This document shows, piece by piece, positions 51,982 through 59,253 of a stretch of 64,000 nt of DNA (the stretch's first letter is position 1; the number at the start of each line of letters is the position of its first letter). Source of the DNA: CAZWLD01 sp964634685 (lineage in GTDB: Bacteria > Bacillota_I > Bacilli_A > Acholeplasmatales > JAEDCM01); assembly GCA_964634685.1 (NCBI GenBank), contig CAZWLD010000001.1, positions 62,001 to 126,000 on the forward strand. The letters are read 5' to 3'. Both the position numbers and the translations under genes were made by a program. The notes beneath the pieces were generated by a model. That model was not told the origin of the DNA. It saw only the letters and a list, made by a program, of their open reading frames with translations, and did no database searches.

Positions 51982-53329
51982 ATATCAAACTTACGCTAGT
52001 GAATTTATTAAGACACACGATGAAACAGCTGTATTTCTCGATTGTGGCCTTGGTAAAACATCAATAACACTTACAGCACTAAACGATCTAATGTTTGATG
52101 AATTTGAATTTAACAAAGTATTAATAATAGCACCTTTACGAGTAGCAAAAGTAAGCTGGCCTGATGAACTAAAGAAATGGAGTCATTTAAAGGATTTGAC
52201 CTATTCATTAGTTATTGGATCATCCCAAGAAAGAATTATTGCACTAAAGAAAAAAGCTGACCTCTACATCATAAATCGAGAGAATGTTGAATGGCTTATT
52301 GAGAAATCAGGATATAGATTTGACTTTGAGTGTGTTGTTATTGATGAATTATCATCATTCAAAAACTATAGATCAAAAAGAGTCAAATCCTTACTAAAAG
52401 TAAGACCAGTAATAAAAAGAATAATTGGCTTGACTGGTTCACCTGCAAGTAATGGCCTTATGGATTTATGGGCTGAGTTTAGAGTTCTTGATTCAGGAAA
52501 AAGACTCGGAAGATTTATCACTAATTATCGTAATGATTACTTCAGACCAGATAAAAGGAATGGACAAGTGATATTTACTTACAAACCACTCCCTGGATCT
52601 GAAGAAAGAATATATGAAAAAATATCCGACATGACGATATCGATGAAATCAACTGATTATTTGGATATGCCTGAACTTATTTCAAACGAATACAAAGTTT
52701 ATTTATCTGATAAAGAAATGGCTTTATATGAATCGTTAAAAGACGATTATATCGCTGAACTTGAAGATAAAGAATTAACAGCAGCAAATTCAGCATCACT
52801 TACTAACAAATTATCTCAATTAGCGAACGGGGCAATCTATGATGAAGATAAGAATATAACTTATTTCCATGATAGAAAATTAGATGCACTTGAAGACTTA
52901 ATTGAAGCAGCAAATGGAAAACCAGTCTTAGTTTCATATTGGTTCAAGCACGATTTAGAGCGAATTAAAGAAAGACTGGATAATCTTGGTGTTCATTATG
53001 AAGTGATTTCAAGTGTTGAATCTATAAGAAATTGGAATTCAGGGAAACTTGAAGTGGGACTTATTAATCCAGCTTCCTGTGGACATGGTGTAAATCTTCA
53101 AGAAGGTGGATCAACTCTTATTTGGTATGGACTTACTTGGTCACTCGAATTATATCAACAAACTATCGCTAGATTGTGGCGTCAAGGGCAATCATCAAAA
53201 ACAGTAGTAGTTCAGCATATCGTAACTGCTGGTACTGTTGATGAATCAATACTAAAAGCACTTCAAAGAAAGGATGCAACACAAGCATCACTCATTGAAG
53301 CAGTAAAAGCAGAAATAGGGAGGGCATAG
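51962..53329 (+). CDS. SNF2-family helicase
   Basis: 455 residues. Motif I LDCGLGKTSITL, motif II VVIDELSSFKN, motif III GLTGSPASNGLMDLW, and C-terminal motifs V-VI (GHGVNLQEGGSTLIWYG, QQTIARLWRQGQ). Works with the VRR-NUC protein in phage replication or recombination. Confidence 0.93.
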   Translation: MKYNPHKYQTYASEFIKTHDETAVFLDCGLGKTSITLTALNDLMFDEFEFNKVLIIAPLRVAKVSWPDELKKWSHLKDLTYSLVIGSSQERIIALKKKADLYIINRENVEWLIEKSGYRFDFECVVIDELSSFKNYRSKRVKSLLKVRPVIKRIIGLTGSPASNGLMDLWAEFRVLDSGKRLGRFITNYRNDYFRPDKRNGQVIFTYKPLPGSEERIYEKISDMTISMKSTDYLDMPELISNEYKVYLSDKEMALYESLKDDYIAELEDKELTAANSASLTNKLSQLANGAIYDEDKNITYFHDRKLDALEDLIEAANGKPVLVSYWFKHDLERIKERLDNLGVHYEVISSVESIRNWNSGKLEVGLINPASCGHGVNLQEGGSTLIWYGLTWSLELYQQTIARLWRQGQSSKTVVVQHIVTAGTVDESILKALQRKDATQASLIEAVKAEIGRA

Positions 53330-53331
53330 AA

Positions 53332-53751
53332 ATGACAACTGAAGAATACTTAAATCAAGTGTATAAACTAGATAATAAAATCAAACTAATGAAAATGCGT
53401 TCTGAGGAATATGACAGACTAAGCCTTTCTATCCCAGGTCCGAATTATGGTAATGATATGCCTAGAAATCCAAATCGAAATCTTGATGCACCATTTCTAA
53501 AATGGATTATTAAGAAAGATGAAATTGATCGTGAAATTGCCGCTCTTGAAGAAAAACTAAAAGCACTCAAGGCAGAAATTGCTATGAAGATAGAAGAACT
53601 TCCTTCTGAGGAACTTAAGAATTTAGCAATAATGAGATACTTCAAATATATGAATTGGATGGAAATTGCAAAGAATTTATATGTTTCTAAAGCCACTGTT
53701 TATAGATTAAGGGATAAAGTAATAGAGTTAATAAAAGTTGAGACTCAATGA
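53332..53751 (+). CDS. Phage late regulator, DUF1492/ArpU-like
   Basis: 139 residues: a coiled coil (about 55-90) and a C-terminal sigma region 4-like helix-turn-helix (NLAIMRYFKYMNWMEIAKNLYVSKATVYRLRDKVIELI). This type precedes the packaging genes in many Firmicutes phages and is thought to drive late transcription. The last codons run into 10-bp repeats upstream of a strong promoter, a likely target (inference). Confidence 0.75.
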   Translation: MTTEEYLNQVYKLDNKIKLMKMRSEEYDRLSLSIPGPNYGNDMPRNPNRNLDAPFLKWIIKKDEIDREIAALEEKLKALKAEIAMKIEELPSEELKNLAIMRYFKYMNWMEIAKNLYVSKATVYRLRDKVIELIKVETQ

Positions 53752-53770
53752 GACTCAATGAGACCTCAAT
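53741..53770 (+). repeat. 10-bp tandem repeats upstream of the late promoter
   Basis: AGACTCAATG at 53741-53750 and 53751-53760, then AGACCTCAAT; a partial fourth (AGACTTTGAA) merges with the -35. Period 10 bp, one helical turn. Confidence 0.75.
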
Positions 53771-53775
53771 AGACT

Positions 53776-53804
53776 TTGAAAACTTATCAATAGCGTGGTA
53801 TAAT
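53776..53804 (+). promoter_or_regulatory. Phage late promoter
   Basis: TTGAAA, 17-bp spacer ending in TGG, TATAAT at 53799-53804: near consensus with extended -10, upstream of the HNH-terminase-capsid genes. Confidence 0.75.
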
Positions 53805-53831
53805 TATAATGGGCGAAAGCTATAGAGAAAC

Positions 53832-53864
53832 AGGTCAACAGAGTAATATCTGCTGGCCTTTTTT
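53832..53864 (+). terminator. Early terminator in the late transcript
   Basis: AGGTCAACAGA/TCTGCTGGCCT stem with a GTAATA loop and six T, about 20-50 bases after the expected start of transcription. Late genes would need read-through. Confidence 0.65.
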
Positions 53865-53889
53865 CATGCTCAAAAAGGAGGAAGCAATT

Positions 53890-54240
53890 ATGCCAACAAA
53901 GCCTAAGAAACCATGTGCATATCCTGGCTGTCCTAACCTAACCTTTGATGTTTATTGTGAAGAGCATGCTGCCTTAAGAAGAAAGCAGTACGATAAGTAC
54001 AACAGATCTCCAAACCACGATAAGAAGTATGGTAACAACTGGAGACGTATTAGAGGACTTTATGTTAAGAAGCATCCGCTTTGTGAACGCTGCTTGAAGG
54101 AAGGAAGAATCACACCTGTTGAAGAGGTTCATCACATCATACCTCTTTCTCGTGGAGGGACTAATCAATTCAGTAATCTAATGTCATTGTGTCAAAGTTG
54201 TCATACGAAGATTCATTACGAACTTGGCGATAGGAAATAG
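53890..54240 (+). CDS. HNH endonuclease of the packaging machine
   Basis: 116 residues from the ATG after AAGGAGG. CAYPGCPN and CERCLKEG..VEEVHHIIPLSRGGTNQFSNLMSLCQSCHTKIHY form the zinc-bound HNH site. HNH proteins beside terminase genes are needed for cos cleavage in several phages. Directly followed by the likely cos region and terS. Confidence 0.9.
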   Translation: MPTKPKKPCAYPGCPNLTFDVYCEEHAALRRKQYDKYNRSPNHDKKYGNNWRRIRGLYVKKHPLCERCLKEGRITPVEEVHHIIPLSRGGTNQFSNLMSLCQSCHTKIHYELGDRK

Positions 54241-54317
54241 GGGTAGGGGAGTCAAAATCTCTACAACTAAAAATAAGAAGACCGAGCCTGGGGTTTCGTG
54301 TGTAAAAATTGAAGTTC
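54241..54317 (+). other. Candidate cos site region
   Basis: The gene-free stretch between HNH and terS starts GGGTAGGGGAGTCAAAATCT and contains ACCGAGCCTGGGGTTTCGTG. G-rich blocks of this kind at this place are a recurring feature of cos-type Firmicutes phages. The cut point cannot be read from the sequence. Confidence 0.5.
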
Positions 54318-54344
54318 AAACGAGGTAATAGCCTCGTTTTTATT
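54318..54344 (+). terminator. Terminator-like hairpin before terS
   Basis: AAACGAGG/CCTCGTTT stem, TAATAG loop, T-rich tail, directly before the terS SD. Confidence 0.6.
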
Positions 54345-54358
54345 TTGGAGGTGTAAAG

Positions 54359-54904
54359 ATGGCTAAAGATGGAACAATGCGTGGCGGTCCTAGACCAAAT
54401 ACAGGACCAAAAAAGAAAGCATTAGCAGACAAGATAGTGGAAGGGAAAGCAGATCTTGATAATGGTGCAGTAATTCTTCCAGAGCCTGTCGATATTGAAG
54501 GTGTGGATATGCCACCAATAAAAGATTTTTTAAAAGCAAAACAAAAGAACGGAAAAGATATGTGTGCTGAGGAAGTTTATAAAAGCACATACCTTTGGTT
54601 GAAAAAGCGACATTGTGAAAAGCTAGTATCCACTCAGTTACTAGAGCAGTACGCGATGTCAGTTTCTCGTTGGGTTCAATGCGAGGAAGCAATATCAGAA
54701 TTTGGATTTTTAGCTAAGCATCCTACAACAGGAAATGCCATGCAAAGTCCATACGTGGCGATGAGCCAAAACTATATGAAACAGGTCAATCAGGTCTGGT
54801 TTCAAATTTATCAAGTTGTGAAGGATAACTGCTCAGCTGATATAGGTGGCGCTAATCCTCAAGATGACTTGATGGAAAGACTGCTACAAGCAAGAAAGAG
54901 GTAA
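54359..54904 (+). CDS. Terminase small subunit, P27 family
   Basis: 181 residues with the basic, Gly/Pro-rich start MAKDGTMRGGPRPNTGPKKKAL and a helical core (AEEVYKSTYLWLKKRHCEKLVSTQLLEQYAMSVSRWVQCEEAI) seen in P27-type small subunits. It marks the DNA end for packaging. The large subunit is 4.3 kb away instead of next door. Confidence 0.85.
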   Translation: MAKDGTMRGGPRPNTGPKKKALADKIVEGKADLDNGAVILPEPVDIEGVDMPPIKDFLKAKQKNGKDMCAEEVYKSTYLWLKKRHCEKLVSTQLLEQYAMSVSRWVQCEEAISEFGFLAKHPTTGNAMQSPYVAMSQNYMKQVNQVWFQIYQVVKDNCSADIGGANPQDDLMERLLQARKR

Positions 54905-54910
54905 AATAAT

Positions 54911-55693
54911 ATGTTTGAAAAAGTAAACCCATGTCACCCAGATAAGGTGGCCGATAGAATTGCTGGTGCTTTGGTCGACTTAGCATACAAGCAAGAAGAC
55001 AATCCAAGAATTGCAGTTGAAGTTTTAATAGGTCATGGCAAATGTCATATCATTGCAGAAACTTCCGCATTTCTAGATTTAAATGATATTTCAAAAGCTG
55101 TTCATAGAATTGCTGGCGATATTCAAGTCGACTGTGTAATAGTTCCTCAAGACAGACACCTATCTGATAACCAAGAAGGTGCAATCAGATGTGGCGATAA
55201 TGGAATCTTCAAGGGTGTGCCACTTACAAAAGAACAAAAAGAACTATCACAAATTGCACATAAGATATTTGCTGCTTATCCTTGTGATGGAAAATACATC
55301 TTAAATGGTGATAGGTTAATTATCTGCCAAAGCAATGCTGCAACTGAAGATTTAAGAAAAGAATACCCTGAAGCTGAGATTAATCCTTTAGGTTATTGGA
55401 CAGGTGGAACTGATGTTGATACAGGTGCAACCAATAGAAAACTAGGATCAGATATGGCTGATTCAGTAACTGGTGGTGGACTTCATGGAAAAGACTTATC
55501 TAAAGCAGATGTCAGTGTAAATATTTATGCTTGGTTAAAGGCTCAAGAGACTGGTGTTCCAGTTGAACTATGCTGCGCCATTGGTGATGAGTACATTGAC
55601 AATAGACCATATGAAGATATAGTCGCTATTGCACGTGAGTTTATCTTTGATTTAGGAGGATTTGAGAAATTCGCTGAATGGGGGTTGGTATAA
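54911..55693 (+). CDS. Short phage-type S-adenosylmethionine synthetase
   Basis: 260 residues against about 380-400 for cellular MetK. Kept motifs: CHPDKVADRIAGALVDL (Met/ATP site), an Asp-Gly block RCGDNGIFKGVPL in place of GAGDQG, DVDTGATNRKLGSDM and GGGLHGKDLSKADVSVN (the GGGAFSGKD loop). The central domain is much reduced. It sits directly before a SAM-dependent methyltransferase and overlaps it by one base, so it may supply SAM to it (inference). Activity is not proven by sequence. Confidence 0.82.
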   Translation: MFEKVNPCHPDKVADRIAGALVDLAYKQEDNPRIAVEVLIGHGKCHIIAETSAFLDLNDISKAVHRIAGDIQVDCVIVPQDRHLSDNQEGAIRCGDNGIFKGVPLTKEQKELSQIAHKIFAAYPCDGKYILNGDRLIICQSNAATEDLRKEYPEAEINPLGYWTGGTDVDTGATNRKLGSDMADSVTGGGLHGKDLSKADVSVNIYAWLKAQETGVPVELCCAIGDEYIDNRPYEDIVAIAREFIFDLGGFEKFAEWGLV

Positions 55694-56982
55694 TGAAGAC
55701 TACAACTGAAATGACTTTGATTTCTATAGATAAGCTCATCCCTTACATAAACAATGCACGTACACATAGTCCTGAGCAAATAACAAAACTTAGGTCATCT
55801 CTTCGTGAGTTTGGATTTGTGAATCCTGTACTAATTGATCGAAGCTTTAATATCATAGCTGGTCATGGAAGATATGAAGCTGCTAAAGCAGAAGGCTATA
55901 GTGAGGTTCCATGTGTATATGTAGACCATTTAACAGAAGCACAAAAGAAAGCATACATTATTGCTGATAACCGAATGGCAATGGATGCTGGCTGGGATGA
56001 AGAATTATTAAAAGTTGAATTAGAGGCTCTCGAAGGAGAGTCTTTTGATTTATCTCTTACTGGTTTTGAAGAAGACGAACTTGCAGATCTTTTTAAATCT
56101 GATGAAGCACCTATTGAAGATGATGATTACGATTTAACTGAAGCATTAGAAAAGGCAGCATTCGTTGAAAGAGGTGATCGTTGGATAGTAGGAAGACACG
56201 TTCTTTATTGCGGTGATGCTACAAACAAAGATGATGTTGATAAATTAATGGATGGTAAAAGTGCAAACCTAGTTCTTACCGATCCACCCTACGGTGTTTC
56301 ATTCAAGTCAAGTTCTGGTTTAACTATTAAAAATGACTCGATGAAGAATGATGAGTTCTACAACTTCTTAAAATCTGCCTTTGATAATATGGTGGCTCAC
56401 TGTGAGAAAGGGGCTGCTGGATATGTATTTCACGCGGATACGGAAGGCTTGAACTTTAGAAAAGCATTTATTGATTCAGGTTTTCATCTTGCAGGATGTT
56501 GCATCTGGGTTAAAGATAGCTTGGTTTTAGGACGTTCAGATTATCAATGGCAACATGAACCTGTGCTTTATGGATTTTTACAAAACGGAAAACATAACTG
56601 GTATTCAGATAGAAAACAAACAACTATCTGGAACTTCAAAAAGCCAAAGAGAAATGAAAATCATCCAACTTCAAAACCTCTAGACCTTTTATCCTATCCA
56701 CTCCAAAACAGTACAAGAGAGAATGCTATTGTTATTGATACTTTTGGTGGTTCTGGTTCAACTCTTATGGCTTGCGAACTATCAAATAGAATCTGCTACA
56801 CAATGGAACTTGATGAAAAGTACGCATCAGTAATCCTTAGACGCTACGTTGATAATGGTGGTGATCCTGCTGGTGTTTACTGTATTAGAAATGGCGAGAA
56901 AGTTATGTATTCTGATGTTGCAAAAGAAGTAGCAAAGAGAGAAGGAACTGTGGAAGAAACATCCGCAAATGACTTGATATAA
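55693..56982 (+). CDS. ParB-like domain fused to DNA methyltransferase
   Basis: 429 residues. N-terminal ParB/sulfiredoxin-like nuclease fold (IPYINNARTHSPEQITKLRSSLREFGFVNPVLID, GHGRYEAAKAEG) and a C-terminal DNA methylase with DPPYGV (motif IV) and DTFGGSGSTLMACE (motif I), i.e. the beta-class order typical of N6-adenine or N4-cytosine enzymes. Common phage gene, probably protects DNA from restriction. The ATG overlaps the stop of the MetK-like gene. Confidence 0.9.
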   Translation: MKTTTEMTLISIDKLIPYINNARTHSPEQITKLRSSLREFGFVNPVLIDRSFNIIAGHGRYEAAKAEGYSEVPCVYVDHLTEAQKKAYIIADNRMAMDAGWDEELLKVELEALEGESFDLSLTGFEEDELADLFKSDEAPIEDDDYDLTEALEKAAFVERGDRWIVGRHVLYCGDATNKDDVDKLMDGKSANLVLTDPPYGVSFKSSSGLTIKNDSMKNDEFYNFLKSAFDNMVAHCEKGAAGYVFHADTEGLNFRKAFIDSGFHLAGCCIWVKDSLVLGRSDYQWQHEPVLYGFLQNGKHNWYSDRKQTTIWNFKKPKRNENHPTSKPLDLLSYPLQNSTRENAIVIDTFGGSGSTLMACELSNRICYTMELDEKYASVILRRYVDNGGDPAGVYCIRNGEKVMYSDVAKEVAKREGTVEETSANDLI

Positions 56983-57008
56983 ATCGCCTTTAGAGTGATA
57001 TATACATA
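56970..57008 (+). repeat. Promoter-like repeat, copy 1
   Basis: TGACTTG..CCTTTAGAGTGATATATACA. Very similar to 57503-57541. It overlaps the methyltransferase stop and lies upstream of the DUF5049 gene. Confidence 0.6.
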
Positions 57009-57030
57009 GCACAAAAGGAGGTTTATAGAT

Positions 57031-57240
57031 ATGACTAAAGTTGAATCATTAAGACTTGAACTTGAAAGAATGTGTAACGAAACTCAAACAAGGCTATCAG
57101 GAATGCAAAAGTTAGTAGAGTACTACATCAGCTCACTTGGTTGGTCTGAAGAAAAAGCACTCCAATATGCACTTGCATTATTTCATAATGGCACAGTTAC
57201 ACAAATCAAATTATTAGGAAAAGATGGTGAGGAACTATGA
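57031..57240 (+). CDS. DUF5049 small phage protein
   Basis: 69 residues, helical (LSGMQKLVEYYISSLGWSEEKALQYALALFHNGTVTQIKLLG). Frequently found with DUF4314 and amidoligase genes in gut phages; function unknown. AAAGGAGG precedes the ATG. Confidence 0.7.
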   Translation: MTKVESLRLELERMCNETQTRLSGMQKLVEYYISSLGWSEEKALQYALALFHNGTVTQIKLLGKDGEEL

Positions 57241-57452
57241 TGAATAGTATCCTCGAATCTTTAAGAAAGAAATACCCTAAAGGCACTAGGGTAGAATTAG
57301 TGAAGATGGATGATGTTCAAGCACCACCTATTGGAACTAAAGGAACAGTAATTGGAGTTGATGACATTGGATCAATAATGGTTAGTTGGGATAGTGGAAG
57401 TTCACTCAATGTTGTTTATGGTGAAGATGTTATAAAAGTCATAAAAAACTAG
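57237..57452 (+). CDS. DUF4314 small phage protein
   Basis: 71 residues, beta-rich SH3-like pattern (YPKGTRVELVKMDDVQAPPIGTKGTVIGVDDIGSIMVSWDSGSSLNVVYGEDVIKVI). Overlaps DUF5049 by 4 bp. Function unknown. Confidence 0.75.
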   Translation: MMNSILESLRKKYPKGTRVELVKMDDVQAPPIGTKGTVIGVDDIGSIMVSWDSGSSLNVVYGEDVIKVIKN

Positions 57453-57502
57453 AAGTTTATATATCAAAGATATATAAAAATAGTTAAAAAATATACACAA
57501 AA

Positions 57503-57541
57503 TGACTTGCTATTATGTCCTTTTAGAGTGATATATATACA
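57503..57541 (+). repeat. Promoter-like repeat, copy 2
   Basis: TGACTTG..CCTTTTAGAGTGATATATATACA, upstream of the amidoligase gene. ACTTG to TATATA is 19 bp, long for a standard promoter. Confidence 0.6.
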
Positions 57542-57579
57542 CGACGAAGGGAAGAAAAACCTTCAAGGAGGACAAAGAA

Positions 57580-58536
57580 ATGAAGAACACAGAAAACCAA
57601 ATTAACAACATGAAACAACAAACAATCGGAGTAGAAATTGAAATGAATTCAATTACAAGACAAAAGGCAGCAAGATTAGTTGCTGAACACTTCGGAACAA
57701 CAGCCTGGAACGCAGCAAGCGAATACGGATATTGCAGTTGGGCTTGCAAGGACCAACAAGGCAGAGTTTGGAAATTCCAAAAGGATGTATCAATTGCAGG
57801 ACCAGACGATGAAAAATGCGAACTTGTAACACCAATCCTTACTTACAGCGACATTGAAGATTTACAAGAGATTGTTAGAATCCTTAGAAAAGCAGGAGCA
57901 AAAAGCGATGCTTCAAGAATGTGCGGAGTTCACATTCACATTGGTGCAAAAGGACATACACCAAAAACAATGAGAAACCTTACAAACATTATGGCAAGCC
58001 ACGAAGACCTTCTTGCAGAAGCCTTGGATTTAGATAGAAGCAGAATTTCAAGATACTGCAGAACAGTTGATCCAAGATTCCTTAAGGCGGTCAATTCAAA
58101 GAAGCCTCAAACAATGAGCCAATTCGCAGACGTTTGGTACAAGAGTCAAGGCGAAGATTATGCAAGAAGCCACCATTACAATGGTAGCCGCTACCACATG
58201 CTTAACTTCCACGCAACCTTCACAAAGGGAACAATTGAATTCAGATTATTCCAATTTGATGAACCAAAGGATGGAAAAGCAAATGGACTTCACGCAGGAC
58301 AACTTAAGACCTACATTCAATTATGCTTAGCCCTTAGCCAACTTGCAAAAGATGCAAAAGGAGCATCATCAAAACCTCAACAACACGAAAATCCAAAATA
58401 TGCAATGAGAACTTGGTTATTAAGATTAGGCTTCATTGGCGAGGAATTCAAAACAGCAAGAGAATTCTTAACAAAAAGATTGTCTGGTGACTGCAGCTTC
58501 AGAAGTGGGTTAAGACCTGCTTCTCAAGCAATGTAA
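57580..58536 (+). CDS. Phage amidoligase (ATP-dependent)
   Basis: 318 residues. The glutamine-synthetase-like amidoligase pattern is clear: QTIGVEIEMNSITRQKAARLVAEHFG at the N-terminus, WKFQKDVSI..CELVTPIL, GVHIHIGA, and TIEFRLFQF. Such enzymes form amide bonds between a carboxyl group and an amine. Many codons end in C (TTC, AAC, CAC, AGC), unlike the neighbours, which hints at separate origin. Paired with the cyclotransferase downstream. Confidence 0.88.
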   Translation: MKNTENQINNMKQQTIGVEIEMNSITRQKAARLVAEHFGTTAWNAASEYGYCSWACKDQQGRVWKFQKDVSIAGPDDEKCELVTPILTYSDIEDLQEIVRILRKAGAKSDASRMCGVHIHIGAKGHTPKTMRNLTNIMASHEDLLAEALDLDRSRISRYCRTVDPRFLKAVNSKKPQTMSQFADVWYKSQGEDYARSHHYNGSRYHMLNFHATFTKGTIEFRLFQFDEPKDGKANGLHAGQLKTYIQLCLALSQLAKDAKGASSKPQQHENPKYAMRTWLLRLGFIGEEFKTAREFLTKRLSGDCSFRSGLRPASQAM

Positions 58537-58550
58537 GGAGGTGAAGAAAG

Positions 58551-59024
58551 ATGAGCAAATATTACTTAGCTTATGGAAGTAACCTCAATATCAGACAAAT
58601 GGCACATAGATGCCCTACAGCAATTCCAGTAGGAACTGCGGTTATTAAAGATTACCGATTGATGTTCAAAGGAAGTCAAACAGGTTCATACCTAACAATT
58701 GAAAAAGCCAAAGGATATGAAGTTCCTGTTGCTGTATGGAAAGTCGAAGATGAGGATGAGCATTACCTAGATTGCTATGAAGGTTATCCTACCTTTTACT
58801 ACAAGAAAGACATCGAGATAGATTTCATTAGCATTAAAAGAAAACTACCGCATCATGCAAGAGCATTTGTATATATAATGCACGAAGACAGAAAACTAGG
58901 AATACCAACAAAGCATTACGTAGGAGTGTGCTTAGAAGGTTATAAAGCATTTGGTTTTAATCCAGTGAGATTACTTGAAGCCATTAATTATTCAAAGGAG
59001 GAAGTCAAAAATGGAAACAACTAG
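58551..59024 (+). CDS. Gamma-glutamylcyclotransferase-like protein
   Basis: 157 residues of the AIG2/GGCT fold: YYLAYGSNLNIRQMAHRCPTA with the substrate loop YGSN, and YEGYPTFYYKK with the catalytic Glu. These enzymes release 5-oxoproline from gamma-glutamyl amides and would reverse or trim products of the amidoligase (known pairing in phages and gut Firmicutes). AAGGAGG precedes the ATG. Confidence 0.87.
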   Translation: MSKYYLAYGSNLNIRQMAHRCPTAIPVGTAVIKDYRLMFKGSQTGSYLTIEKAKGYEVPVAVWKVEDEDEHYLDCYEGYPTFYYKKDIEIDFISIKRKLPHHARAFVYIMHEDRKLGIPTKHYVGVCLEGYKAFGFNPVRLLEAINYSKEEVKNGNN

Positions 59025-59199
59025 AATTTGTCCTAAGTGTGGTAAAACCTATCGAGGACACCCTGCAATATCCAGGGTGGATAATGAAACGCCAATATGC
59101 CCAGAATGCGGAACAAGAGAGGCACTTGAAGGGTTAGGAATTCCACCAAAGGAAATCGAAAACATCATTCATACAATTCCAAAAGTTGAAGATAAATAA
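59011..59199 (+). CDS. Small zinc-ribbon protein
   Basis: 62 residues from the ATG after AAAGGAGG. CPKCGKTYRGHPAISRVDNETPICPECGTREAL forms a four-Cys zinc ribbon. A frequent companion of amidoligase/GGCT genes in phages; role unknown. Overlaps the GGCT end. Confidence 0.75.
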   Translation: METTRICPKCGKTYRGHPAISRVDNETPICPECGTREALEGLGIPPKEIENIIHTIPKVEDK

Positions 59200-59207
59200 A
59201 AAAAATG

Positions 59208-59232
59208 AAGTCGGCTACGGTCGGCTTTTTCT
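59208..59232 (+). terminator. Terminator with TACG tetraloop before terL
   Basis: AAGTCGGC/GTCGGCTT eight-pair stem (two G-T) closed by a TACG loop, then T-rich tail. It would separate the cargo from terL and so need read-through. Confidence 0.65.
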
Positions 59233-59253
59233 TATGACAAGGAGGAGGAATTT

